Shown here: in pieces, positions 34,283 through 42,609 of the stretch | How positions within the stretch are numbered: the stretch's first letter is position 1 | Layout of the letters: each line of letters begins with the position of its first letter | Source: Desulfoluna sp942491485 | GTDB taxonomy: Bacteria; Desulfobacterota; Desulfobacteria; Desulfobacterales; Desulfolunaceae | Assembly (NCBI GenBank): GCA_942491485.1 | Contig: CALOAX010000004.1 | Span: 62,001 to 126,000, forward strand | Length of the DNA stretch: 64,000 bases | Direction of reading: 5' to 3' | Program-made: the position numbers and the translations under genes | The notes under the pieces: model-generated | What the model was told of the DNA's origin: nothing | Seen by the model: the letters and a program-made list of their open reading frames with translations, nothing else | Database searches by the model: none

Positions 34283-35299
34283 ATGATGAAACGACTGATA
34301 CTGGCCGTGATGTGCCTGTGCCTGGCCGGATTGCCTGCTTATGCGGCGGCTGGGAAATCCGATGAGAAACTGGTGATCTACACCTACGACTCCTTTGCCT
34401 CGGAATGGGGCCTTGCTCCCAAGGTAATTCCCGCCTTTGAAGAGATGAGCGGCATCCAGGTAGAGCTGATCTCCGTGGGAAGTTCCGGCCAGGTGCTCCA
34501 GCGCGCCATGCTGGAAAAGGAGAACCCGAAAGCAGATGTGGTGATCGGCATCGACAACAACTTGCTGGCCAAAGCCAAAAAGGCCGGGGTCCTCTCCCCC
34601 TACCGCTCCAAAGGGCTGGACAATGTACCCGAAGCCCTTCGGTACGACCCGGAGTACCAGGTGACGCCCTTTGATTATGGCTACTTCTCCATGATTTATG
34701 ACAGCGACATCATCAAGAACCCTCCCCAAAGCCTTGAAGACCTGACCTCCGAAAAGTTTAAGAAGTCCGTGATTCTCATGGACCCCCGTACCTCGGGCCC
34801 CGGTCTCGGGTTTCTCCTCTGGACCGTGTCGGCCTATGGCGATGATTTCGCCGACTACTGGAAGCGGCTCACCCCCTCCATTCTCACCATCACCGACAGC
34901 TGGAGCTCCGGGTATGGCCTTTTCACCAACGGCGAGGCACCCATTGTCTTGAGCTACAGCAGCAGCCCCGTCTACCATGTCGCCTTTGAAAAGACCGATC
35001 GATACAAGGCGGCGGCCTTTAAGAACGGACACTACATGCAGATTGAAGGGGCGGGCATTGTAAAAGGAGCCCCCCACCGAAAGGCTGCGGAAGCCTTTAT
35101 CGATTTTATGCTCTCGGACGCCTTCCAGAAGGAGATTCCCCTGACCAACATCATGTTTCCGGTCAACAGCGCCACCTCCCTTCCTGAGAGCTTCTCCCAT
35201 GCTGTGAAGCCTGAAAAGAGCCTCCAGCTTCTGCCTGAGGAGATCATGGAGAAGAATGAAGGCTGGATTTCCACATGGGTGGACACCGTCTCCAAATGA
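34283..35299 (+). CDS. thiB: Thiamine/TPP ABC transporter periplasmic binding protein
   Basis: A 338-residue exported binding protein with signal peptide MMKRLILAVMCLCLAGLPAYA. The mature N-terminus KLVIYTYDSFASEWGLAPKV is characteristic of ThiB, and DVVIGIDNNLLAKA and ITDSWSSGYGLFTNGEAPIV belong to the same family. An ATG at 34271 is in frame, but TGAGG at 34272-34276 is well placed for 34283. The TPP riboswitch upstream confirms the substrate class. The stop overlaps the next start (ATGA), so translation is coupled to the permease. Confidence 0.95.
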   Translation: MMKRLILAVMCLCLAGLPAYAAAGKSDEKLVIYTYDSFASEWGLAPKVIPAFEEMSGIQVELISVGSSGQVLQRAMLEKENPKADVVIGIDNNLLAKAKKAGVLSPYRSKGLDNVPEALRYDPEYQVTPFDYGYFSMIYDSDIIKNPPQSLEDLTSEKFKKSVILMDPRTSGPGLGFLLWTVSAYGDDFADYWKRLTPSILTITDSWSSGYGLFTNGEAPIVLSYSSSPVYHVAFEKTDRYKAAAFKNGHYMQIEGAGIVKGAPHRKAAEAFIDFMLSDAFQKEIPLTNIMFPVNSATSLPESFSHAVKPEKSLQLLPEEIMEKNEGWISTWVDTVSK

Positions 35300-36972
35300 T
35301 TCCTTCATCGCACAAAGGGTGGGGGGGGAGGCTTCTCTGGCTTGTCCCCCTGGTCCCTACCCTGATTCTTTTCTATCTTCCCCTTTCGGTGATCTTTGTT
35401 GAGGCCCTGAAAGGGGGAGAGGGTCCTTCACCTTTTGTGCGGCTCTTCTCAAACCCGTATACCTTTCGGGTCATTGGCTTTACCCTCTGGCAGGCCTTTG
35501 TCAGTACGGTGGTGTCCCTCATTCTGGGGCTGCCGGGGGCCTGGCTTCTGGGGCGGGCCTCCTTCCGCGGAAAGCGGCTTTTAAAAGCCCTCACCGCCAT
35601 TCCCTTTGTGCTCCCCTCCATTCTGGTGGTCCTGGCCTTTGTGATCTTCTACGGAAACAGCGGTGTGTTGAACCGGTTTCTGATGGGCGTTTTTGACCTC
35701 AAGAGGCCACCTTTTGCCATTCTCTACTCCTTTTCCGCCATAATCCTGGCCCACGCCTTTTACAATTTCCCATTGGCTGCACGGCTCATCGGGGCCTTCT
35801 GGGAACGACACAGCGACGGACCTGCGCTGGCTGCCCGTACCCTGGGGGCCGGGCCCGTACGGACCTTTTTTTCCGTCACCCTGCCCGGGCTTCTACCCGC
35901 CATCTTCTCTGCCGCGGGGTTGATCTACCTCTTCTGTTTCATGAGTTTTGCCGTGGTGCTGGTGCTGGGAGGCGGGCCCAGGTACACCACCATCGAGGTG
36001 GAGATCTATCGCGCCGCTCGCATCAGCATGGATCTGGATATGGCAGCGGCCCTTGCCGCGGTGGGAGCCGTGCTTACCCTTTCCATGCTCTGGGTTACGG
36101 TGAAGATGCAGCACAGGGCGGCCCACACCGTGCGCGGTCAGGCTGCGCGGCCCGGGACCATTCGTCTCTCGGGGAACATGAAGGTTCTCTGGGGCCTTTA
36201 CATCATCATGGTGATTTTGGTGGTGGCGTCACCTCTTCTGGCCCTTGTGGGGCGCTCTTTCCTGGCCCGGACCACCCGGTCGGGCCCCTTGGTCTGGACC
36301 TTTAAGTGGTACGTGGCCCTGTTTTCGGAAACCGGAACGTCTCTCTCCCTTACGGCGGTGAAGAACAGCCTTATCTTTGCCTGCCTGACCGTTTGTGCCT
36401 CCCTTCCCCTGGGGCTGGCCGCGGCCTGGGTGACCACCCGGAGCAGGGGAGTCCTGGGGCGGCTGACCGAAACAGCGATGATGCTTCCCATGGGGGTCTC
36501 TTCCGTGGTCCTCGGGCTGGGGTATTTCAAATGCCTTGCCCTCTTCTTTCCGGACTACAGCGGAAGTCGGGCCGCGGTGGTGGCCGCCCATGTGGTGGTG
36601 GCCTACCCCTTTGTGCTGCGCTCCGTTTCCGCGTCCCTGAAACGGATCAGCCCCTCGTTGCCTCTGGCGGCACGTACCCTTGGGGCTGGCACTTTTCAAA
36701 CCTTTCTCACCGTGGAGTTGCCACTGATTCGCTCCGGGTTGGTGGGGGGCGCCTGTTTTGCCTTTGCTCTCTCCATGGGGGAGATCAACGCCACGTTGAT
36801 TCTGGCGCGTGCCGATACCATCACCATCCCCCTTGCCCTTTACCGGCTTATCGGGGCGTACCGTTTTTTTGCTGCCTGTGCCCTGGGAAGCCTTCTCATG
36901 GGCCTTTGTATTGCCTGTTTTCTTTGGATTGAATGGATGGGAGGAGAGAGCCTTGACCCTGAACGTGAATGA
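35296..36972 (+). CDS. thiP: Thiamine ABC transporter fused permease
   Basis: A 558-residue permease made of two homologous halves, each about six membrane spans, as in E. coli ThiP. Two EAA loops that dock the ATPase are visible: AARTLGAGPVRTFFSVTLPG (about residue 185) and AARTLGAGTFQTFLTVELPL (about 460). The start at 35296 overlaps the thiB stop by four bases; an ATG at 35275 is also in frame but further inside thiB. The 3' end overlaps the ATPase gene by 20 bases. Confidence 0.95.
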   Translation: MIPSSHKGWGGRLLWLVPLVPTLILFYLPLSVIFVEALKGGEGPSPFVRLFSNPYTFRVIGFTLWQAFVSTVVSLILGLPGAWLLGRASFRGKRLLKALTAIPFVLPSILVVLAFVIFYGNSGVLNRFLMGVFDLKRPPFAILYSFSAIILAHAFYNFPLAARLIGAFWERHSDGPALAARTLGAGPVRTFFSVTLPGLLPAIFSAAGLIYLFCFMSFAVVLVLGGGPRYTTIEVEIYRAARISMDLDMAAALAAVGAVLTLSMLWVTVKMQHRAAHTVRGQAARPGTIRLSGNMKVLWGLYIIMVILVVASPLLALVGRSFLARTTRSGPLVWTFKWYVALFSETGTSLSLTAVKNSLIFACLTVCASLPLGLAAAWVTTRSRGVLGRLTETAMMLPMGVSSVVLGLGYFKCLALFFPDYSGSRAAVVAAHVVVAYPFVLRSVSASLKRISPSLPLAARTLGAGTFQTFLTVELPLIRSGLVGGACFAFALSMGEINATLILARADTITIPLALYRLIGAYRFFAACALGSLLMGLCIACFLWIEWMGGESLDPERE

Positions 36973-37984
36973 CCTGTTTCGTACCTATGGAGACTTTCAG
37001 CTGCGCGTGAATCTGACCGTGGAGAAGGGGGAGTTCCTGTCGGTCATCGGGCCGTCAGGCTGCGGCAAGTCCACCCTTCTTCGCATGGTGGCCGGGCTGG
37101 AGGAGGCCGATGCCGGTGGCATTGAGCTCATGGGCCGGGAGATCTCCCATGAACCTCCGGAGAAACGGGGGATCGGTATGGTGTTTCAAGACTACGCCCT
37201 CTTTCCCCACCTGCGGGTGGCGGAGAATGTGGCCTATGGACTGAAGTTGAGAAAGGTTGGGAAAAAAGAGCGCGAGGAAAGGGTGAGAGACCTGCTTTCG
37301 CTTGTACGGCTTAGCGATAAGGCCGATGCCTTTCCCTCCACCCTTTCCGGGGGGGAACAGCAGCGGGTGGCCCTGGCTCGGGCCATCGCACCAAACCCTT
37401 CTGTGCTGCTTCTGGATGAACCCCTGTCGGCTCTGGATGCGCGGTTGCGTATCGAGTTGCGCCGGGAGATCCGAGAGGTCCATGATCGCCTCTCCCTCAC
37501 CACCCTCTACGTCACCCATGACCAGGAGGAGGCCCTGACCCTTTCAGATCGCATTGCCGTGATGAATCATGGCGTCATCCTTCAGACCGGAACGCCAAAG
37601 GGGTTGTACGAGAACCCCGGCCACCTTTTTACCGGAACGTTCCTGGGGCTTTCCAACACCCTTGACGGCCGAGTGGAAAATGGGTGGTTTGTCACGCAAA
37701 GTGGCCAGCGGATTGTGCCGTCCAGCGACGACAGCGGCCCCGGAACCCTCTTCTTCAGACCCCACCATGTGGCGCTGCATGACAGCTCCGCAACGGGCGG
37801 GGTCTCCTTTGTGGTCAAACGGGTGGAGTACTGCGGTGGATGGACGTTGGTGCATGTGGTGGCAGATGGCCACGGTATTGTGGTGTTTGCATCCAGGGAG
37901 ACCCCCTGGGTGGAAGGCAGAGAGGGTCTTCTGGAAGTCGACCCGGAGGGCGCTCTCTTTTTTTCTTGTAACCACTCAGCTTAA
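36953..37984 (+). CDS. thiQ: Thiamine ABC transporter ATPase
   Basis: A 343-residue ATPase. Walker A GPSGCGKST, signature LSGGEQQRVALARAI, Walker B VLLLDEPLSALD and the H-loop YVTHDQEEA are intact. A C-terminal TOBE-like extension follows, so it is longer than E. coli ThiQ. GGAGGAGAG lies five bases before a TTG at 36953; no ATG fits, so a TTG start overlapping thiP is chosen. The last codons and the stop (AACCACTCAGCTTAA) coincide with the conserved edge of a dispersed repeat, so the natural C-terminus was probably replaced by the repeat. Confidence 0.93.
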   Translation: MTLNVNDLFRTYGDFQLRVNLTVEKGEFLSVIGPSGCGKSTLLRMVAGLEEADAGGIELMGREISHEPPEKRGIGMVFQDYALFPHLRVAENVAYGLKLRKVGKKEREERVRDLLSLVRLSDKADAFPSTLSGGEQQRVALARAIAPNPSVLLLDEPLSALDARLRIELRREIREVHDRLSLTTLYVTHDQEEALTLSDRIAVMNHGVILQTGTPKGLYENPGHLFTGTFLGLSNTLDGRVENGWFVTQSGQRIVPSSDDSGPGTLFFRPHHVALHDSSATGGVSFVVKRVEYCGGWTLVHVVADGHGIVVFASRETPWVEGREGLLEVDPEGALFFSCNHSA

Positions 37985-38160
37985 AAATGCCTCCGGCGGC
38001 CCTGCCGGGGGCCAAACTTTTGAAAAGTTTGATAAACAGGTTTGTATGAGTGAACCCGATAAATTCATGCTTGAAGGCGGATGTGATTTACCCCGAGGAA
38101 CGAGGGGCAAAGCGCATCAGCAACCTGCTTTCAAGGTGGCACACCTTGCCGCCGGAGGCC
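37969..38160. repeat. Dispersed mosaic repeat island, A half-module (+) and C half-module (-)
   Basis: It begins AACCACTCAGCTTAAAAATG and the tag GCCTCCGGCGGC, then CCTGCCGGGGGCCAAACTTT and GATAAACAGGTTT (A module). After about 35 unique bases comes an inverted C module: GCGGATGTGATTTACCCC, GAGGAACGAG, a CAAGGTGGCACACCTTG hairpin and the inverted tag at about 38148-38159. It directly terminates the thiQ frame. Confidence 0.92.
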
Positions 38161-38204
38161 GGTTTTTGAACTGAATTAAATCCCGCGCCTGGTGTGAGGC
38201 TGTA

Positions 38205-38618
38205 TTACGGCACGTATCCCTCCTCTTTCAGGTACTCGCCGAATTTCTGGTCGGCATCCGCTACATGGGAAAGCCACCAGAGCCTCAGGAAGGTGAGCAT
38301 CTTGTCGCACAGATCCTCTGTCCCCTTGTCGTAATCCCGCATGAAGCCTTGAATGGTTTGCGTAAATTCCAGGTGATCCTCGCTGTGTTCCTGGGCGAGG
38401 GGGTAGTGGGCATCGGCCATGTGTTGGGCTTCGGTGCGAAAGTGGGCCTGTGCATAGGCCACAAGGACATGGAGGAAATCGAGAAGCTCCTCCCGGGGCC
38501 CGTTGGTTTTTTTATGAACGATGAGCCGATTTATGATCAGGAAGAGGTTGCGATGCTGATCGTCGATTTCGTCGACGTGTATCAGCAGGTCATCGGACCA
38601 TTTCATAAGGGAAACCAT
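38205..38618 (-). CDS. Bacteriohemerythrin
   Basis: A 137-residue four-helix O2-binding diiron protein. Metal ligands follow the family pattern: His in LLIHVDEIDDQHRNLF, His/Glu in HFRTEAQHM, His in HSEDHLEF and HxxxD in WLSHVADADQKF. The start at 38618 (MVSLMKWSDD) is preceded by GGAGGCTGCC; longer in-frame forms are rejected. It lies 63 bases downstream of the superoxide dismutase gene on the same strand and probably forms an oxygen-defence pair with it. Roles proposed for such proteins are O2 storage or sensing. Confidence 0.93.
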   Translation of the reverse strand: MVSLMKWSDDLLIHVDEIDDQHRNLFLIINRLIVHKKTNGPREELLDFLHVLVAYAQAHFRTEAQHMADAHYPLAQEHSEDHLEFTQTIQGFMRDYDKGTEDLCDKMLTFLRLWWLSHVADADQKFGEYLKEEGYVP

Positions 38619-38681
38619 GGCAGCCTCCAGGGTTGATGGTTGTGACAATTCCAGGCAGCTCGGGGAATACCGGCTATCCAT

Positions 38682-39398
38682 TTATTCACGCTGATACCGC
38701 GCTTCCACCGCCTTCCAATTGGCCAGCCCGTCGAAAAGACCTTCCACGTATGCTTTTCGCTTGTTGTGAAAGTCGAGGTAGTAGGCATGTTCCCAGAGAT
38801 CAATGGTGAAAAGTGGCGTGAGCCCCTGGGCGATGGGGGTGTCTGCATTGGCGGTGGTGATGATGCGAAGTTTTGTATCGTCTGAGACCAGCCAGACCCA
38901 CCCACTGCCAAACTGCGTGACCGCCGCATCGATAAATGCGGCTCGAAATCCCTTCCAGCCTCCGAACTCCTTGTTGATGGCCTCTGCCAGCAGGCCTGTG
39001 GGCCTTGCGTTTCCTGCAGGGGTGAGGCATTTCCAGAAAAAGGCGTGGTTCCATGCCTGGGCTGTGTTGTTGAACAGCGCTTCGTGATTTTTCTTGCCCC
39101 GGGTGGCGACAAGGATCTCTTCCACAGACTTCCGTTTAAATCGGCTCATTTCAATGAGGGTGTTTGCCTTGGTGACGTACCCTGCGTGGTGCTTGCCATA
39201 ATGCAGCTCGAGGGTTTGGGCGGTCATGACCGGGGCCAGTGCATCCATGGCGTAGGGCAGGGGGGCGAGGGTCAGGGCCGGTCCTGTTGGCTCAGGGGTG
39301 CACCCGAAGGAGAGTAACAGAAAGGCGGTAAGAAACCCGGCGACGGCACGAGCGAGATGAATTCCGTCGCGGCGACGGCAAGGTGAATGCTTTTGCAT
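38682..39398 (-). CDS. Fe/Mn superoxide dismutase, predicted exported lipoprotein
   Basis: A 238-residue protein. The N-terminus is basic and hydrophobic and ends LLLSFGCTPEP, a lipobox whose Cys would be lipidated, so the enzyme should be anchored on the periplasmic side. The SOD fold follows, with metal ligands in ELHYGKHHAGYV, AWNHAFFW and DLWEHAYYLDF. It converts superoxide to O2 and H2O2. A GAGG ribosome site precedes the ATG at 39398. Export of an Fe/Mn SOD is less common than cytoplasmic location but known in sulfate reducers. Hemerythrin follows in the same direction. Confidence 0.93.
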   Translation of the reverse strand: MQKHSPCRRRDGIHLARAVAGFLTAFLLLSFGCTPEPTGPALTLAPLPYAMDALAPVMTAQTLELHYGKHHAGYVTKANTLIEMSRFKRKSVEEILVATRGKKNHEALFNNTAQAWNHAFFWKCLTPAGNARPTGLLAEAINKEFGGWKGFRAAFIDAAVTQFGSGWVWLVSDDTKLRIITTANADTPIAQGLTPLFTIDLWEHAYYLDFHNKRKAYVEGLFDGLANWKAVEARYQRE

Positions 39399-39781
39399 GG
39401 CATGACCTCATGTGTAAGGAGTCGCAAACGAGAGACGAGTGTGATGGCGTCCGAAAGGACGAGAGTAAAAGGTGTGATATTTTTATATTTATACCTGAGG
39501 TGAATGCAATTCGCAACTCTACAATCGCAGGCCGGGATTCCGGGATTGCCTTTTTAGGCCGTGCTGGCAGTGAGTGTGACGTACCTGAAGAACGAAGGTT
39601 AGAGATGATTTGAAGCGAGAGGGGTGGCGATTATCTCAGAAGGTGCCGGGTCGCGTGCATGGCTTCCCGGTCATCCGGCCATGCAAATGCCGAGGTGAAA
39701 CCTTGAAGACCAATCAGCACAATGGCTCTTGCGTATCTGCCAGCCGGGGAAGACGGCATAAGAATCATCACGTTGCAACAC
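39399..39781. other. Intergenic region, contains an F leader of the repeat family
   Basis: About 380 bases. The 39657-39755 part (GGCTTCCCGGTCATCCGG, then CAGCCGGGGAAGACGGCATA) resembles the leader that precedes B or D modules at 45932, 54303 and 55943. No gene is supported. The upstream part should hold the SOD promoter. Confidence 0.5.
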
Positions 39782-39882
39782 CACGGGCGCCGCCTGTCAG
39801 CGAATGGGAGGTGCCCGAGGAACGAGGGATCGAGCATTTGCGAACCTGGGGTCAAGGGGCTCAGCCCCTTGCCGCCGGAGGC
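39782..39882 (-). repeat. Dispersed repeat, B half-module overlapping the MFS gene end
   Basis: CACGGGCGCCGCCTGTCAGC, CCCGAGGAACGAGGGATCGA, hairpin CAAGGGGCTCAGCCCCTTG and the inverted tag GCCGCCGGAGGC at 39871-39882. The tag encodes the last residues and the stop region of the MFS gene, which runs on the minus strand into it. Confidence 0.92.
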
Positions 39883-41057
39883 AACGCAGTGTGTCCTTTC
39901 TTAAAGCTCAACCAGGTAAAGTGGATCAGGCCTGCGGCCATGATAATGGCACCCATGGGAAAGGCGAGTCGCAGCTCCAGAAAATCCATGGTCACGCCGG
40001 CAATGAGGGAGCCCAGGAGCATGCCGAGGCTGTGGGCCATGGTGAGAAGGCTCATGACCGACCCGAGGCTTTGGGAGTCCCGGCCCTGCTCCACGGCAAG
40101 GGCGGAGAGGGCGGGAAGGGAGGTGCCGCCGCCGATACCGAATACCACCACCGCTGCAAGGAGGCTGTAAAATCCTGTGGCCTCAAGGCAGAGGAACATG
40201 GACAGCACGATAAAAAGGCCGCCTGCCACCACAAGCAGTTTGCGGTTCAACCGGTCCGCCAGAACCCCCATGGGGATGTGGAGAAGCCCGCCTGCCAGAA
40301 CCATCATCATGACAAGGGTGCCGGTCTCGGCGCTGCCGAGGCCGAAGGATGCGTCGGCGTAAAGGGGCAGGAAGCACCAGATCATGCCCACGCAGGTGGT
40401 GTACACCAGCCGGTAGGTGACAAGGGCGAGGATGAGGCGGTCCTTGAGAAGCACCATGACGGCGACGCTCTCTTTTCGGGTCGATGCGCTCTTCTCCTCT
40501 GAGACGGGGGGAAGGAATATCAGGGCCATGATAAAGGCGGCCACGGCCAGGATCCCCATGCCGAGAAAGGCGGCGTCCAGGCCGTAGAGGCGATTGATGA
40601 AGCCCCCCATGAAAGGCCCCATGCTGAGGCTCAGGAACATGGCCATGCTGAAGAGGCCCATGTAAAATCCCTCTTTCCCCTTGGGGGTGATGTCCCCCAC
40701 ATAGGCCTGGGCCACGGGCATGATCATGCCGGAGGCGATGCCCTGGAGAAACCGGAGGCCGATAAGGGAACTCACGGAGCTGGAGACCATGAAGCCCAGG
40801 GAGACCAGGGCGTAAAAGAGAAGGCCGGGCACGATGAAGGGCTTTCGACCGATGCGGTCCGATGTTTTTCCGAACCAGGGGAGAAAGATCGTCCGTGAGA
40901 TGGAGAAGGCCCCGAAGATCATGCTGATATAAAAGCCGCTGGCCCCTAAATCGCGGGCGTAGACCGGCAGCAGCGGGATCACGATCCCCACCCCCGTCAC
41001 CGCCGAGAAGATCGACATGAAGAGGGTGATGAAGATTTTTTGTTCCTTGGGGTTCAT
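39861..41057 (-). CDS. Major facilitator superfamily transporter
   Basis: A 398-residue 12-span MFS protein of the drug/metabolite exporter type. The loop 2-3 motif A appears as GKTSDRIGRKPF (about residue 63), and its second-half copy is GVLADRLNRKLL. The start at 41057 overlaps the stop of the arginine kinase gene (ATGA), so the two are translationally coupled. The last residues (TALPPAARG) are translated from a dispersed repeat, so the original tail has been replaced. The substrate is unknown. Coupling to arginine kinase raises the possibility of a guanidino or amino compound, which is inference. Confidence 0.9.
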   Translation of the reverse strand: MNPKEQKIFITLFMSIFSAVTGVGIVIPLLPVYARDLGASGFYISMIFGAFSISRTIFLPWFGKTSDRIGRKPFIVPGLLFYALVSLGFMVSSSVSSLIGLRFLQGIASGMIMPVAQAYVGDITPKGKEGFYMGLFSMAMFLSLSMGPFMGGFINRLYGLDAAFLGMGILAVAAFIMALIFLPPVSEEKSASTRKESVAVMVLLKDRLILALVTYRLVYTTCVGMIWCFLPLYADASFGLGSAETGTLVMMMVLAGGLLHIPMGVLADRLNRKLLVVAGGLFIVLSMFLCLEATGFYSLLAAVVVFGIGGGTSLPALSALAVEQGRDSQSLGSVMSLLTMAHSLGMLLGSLIAGVTMDFLELRLAFPMGAIIMAAGLIHFTWLSFKKGHTALPPAARG

Positions 41058-42094
41058 AGAGGGGATGCCTCTGCATCCATTCGGGCCAGGTGGTTGATGC
41101 CGCGCATGAGGTGAGAGATGGCCTCGGCTTCGGTGACGCCAAGGCGCATGCGGTTGCTGATGTCGAACACGCCGCCTTTGCTTTGGGAGTGCTCCCCATG
41201 GATGCCGCGAACCTGAAGCCCCAGTGCTTCGGCATTTTGTCTAAGGGCCCCTTCGTCTGCGGCGAGGGATGTGAGCCTCATGTGCACGCTGGCCCGCATG
41301 GCCGTACCGAGGTTGGTGGGGCAGCTGGTGAGAAACCCCAGACGCGGGTCGGAGAGGAAGTCGAGGTGACGGGAGAGGGCTGACACCCCTTGGGCAAGAA
41401 GCCGGAACACCGCCGTTACGTCCCCGCCTTGTTTCATGGCGATGATACGCAGTTGGTCCTCTTCATTGACCCAGACGCTGAAGGCCTCGTCCTGGGAAAG
41501 AAAAATACCCCGTCCATCAGGCCAGTCCCGCATGAGCCCCGCAGAGGTGAGGAACCGATCCTCGCTCTTGAAAAGAAGGTGCCGGGCCACAAGGTCTTGT
41601 CTGCGTGTCTCATCCATTTCAGCAAGCGAATGATACGCCCCTTGAATTGTTTCGGGAAGGCAAGTCAGGGCCTCTTTGATTCGGGCCTCTACCTCACGTC
41701 GCTCGGTAGAGGAGATGGCCGGTCCCAAGGGAAAGCCCGCAAGGTTTCGCCCCACCCTTACACGTGTGGAGACGATTTTTCCTTGAGCCTCCCGGCTGAG
41801 GTCGGGCAGGGACTCCAGAGAAAAATCAGGGGCAGGGTGAGGGCCGGAGCTGCCATGGTAATCGAGAAGGACGGGGTCGAGGAGCGGAGCATAAAGGTCA
41901 TAACTCGCAGCATCCCCCGCATACATCCCGATGGAGCTGTCTTCCTGCTCTACACCGGATCGGATGAGGTCGGTAAACGTAAACCCCGACGCCGTTCTGC
42001 GACCCTTCAACTCCTCCCAGGTCTCTTTTGTCAGATGTTTTTTGAGAAGGGACGCACACCCGTCAATAAATGTGGGAAACTTCGAACTGCCCAT
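41054..42094 (-). CDS. Arginine kinase (phosphagen kinase)
   Basis: A 346-residue, full-length ATP:guanidino phosphotransferase, as long as animal arginine kinases. The small-residue guanidine loop DSSIGMYAGDAASYDLYAPL, the ATP-binding STRVRVGRNLAGFP, the NEEDQLRIIAMKQGG segment with the catalytic Glu, and the reactive Cys in SCPTNLGTAMRASVH are all present. It is not the shorter McsB protein-arginine kinase, which lacks the N-terminal all-helical domain. It would store high-energy phosphate as phosphoarginine. Such genes are rare in bacteria; cases are known from Desulfotalea and Myxococcus. ACGAGGTATC precedes the ATG. Confidence 0.95.
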   Translation of the reverse strand: MGSSKFPTFIDGCASLLKKHLTKETWEELKGRRTASGFTFTDLIRSGVEQEDSSIGMYAGDAASYDLYAPLLDPVLLDYHGSSGPHPAPDFSLESLPDLSREAQGKIVSTRVRVGRNLAGFPLGPAISSTERREVEARIKEALTCLPETIQGAYHSLAEMDETRRQDLVARHLLFKSEDRFLTSAGLMRDWPDGRGIFLSQDEAFSVWVNEEDQLRIIAMKQGGDVTAVFRLLAQGVSALSRHLDFLSDPRLGFLTSCPTNLGTAMRASVHMRLTSLAADEGALRQNAEALGLQVRGIHGEHSQSKGGVFDISNRMRLGVTEAEAISHLMRGINHLARMDAEASPL

Positions 42095-42180
42095 GATACC
42101 TCGTATGTTTCAGTAAAACTCAACCCGTTGTAACTGCCTCGTAAAGACCCCCTGTATACCACAGGGCGTTTGAAAAAGCA

Positions 42181-42460
42181 TGCCTCCGGCGGCCCTGCCG
42201 GGGGCTAAACTTTTGCCTGATCTGAAAGAGTGGGTTTAACAAACAGGTCATAAAGAAAAGTCTTTGGTAACTATTCAGCTCAAAGTAGCCACCTGCGGTT
42301 CTGCCGGGGGGCAAACTTTTGAGAAATTGGACAAACAGGTTTTAAAAAATGAGCCTTGGTAATTCGCGAATGAATGGCGGATGTGATTTGCCCCGAGGAA
42401 CGAGGAGCAAAGCGCATACGCAATCCGCTTTCGAGGTGGCTCACCTCGCCGCCGGAGGCA
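42181..42460. repeat. Dispersed repeat island: two A half-modules (+) and an inverted C half-module (-)
   Basis: The first A copy starts TGCCTCCGGCGGCCCTGCCG at 42181. A second, degenerate A copy begins ACTATTCAGCTCAAAGTAGC at 42270 and ends GACAAACAGGTTTT. An inverted C copy follows, with GGCGGATGTGATTTGCCCCG, AGGAACGAGG, CGAGGTGGCTCACCTCG and the inverted tag at about 42448-42459. The island separates the arginine kinase promoter from the aminotransferase gene. Confidence 0.9.
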
Positions 42461-42609
42461 CGCTTTGGGTTTTCTTTGCGCACTCAGCACCCATGCACTG
42501 GGATAATATAGAAGCGGGGGGCAAAATGTGGTAACAAGGGGCACGATTTAGCAGGGAAAAGGGTGTGAGCGCCCTTAAATGATATGACGCCAGTGGAGCA
42601 GGAGGAGTA

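Noticed and set aside
34250..35308. 352-residue open frame antisense to thiB
   Set aside because: Mirrors thiB almost exactly; thiB has signal peptide, family motifs and a riboswitch.
36809..36952. Upstream ATG for thiQ
   Set aside because: It would lie 160 bases inside thiP and add a proline-rich tail foreign to ATPases; the TTG at 36953 has an excellent ribosome site.
41054..42094. McsB protein-arginine kinase
   Set aside because: The gene keeps the N-terminal helical domain and guanidine-specificity loop of true phosphagen kinases, and no mcsA, ctsR or clpC gene is nearby.
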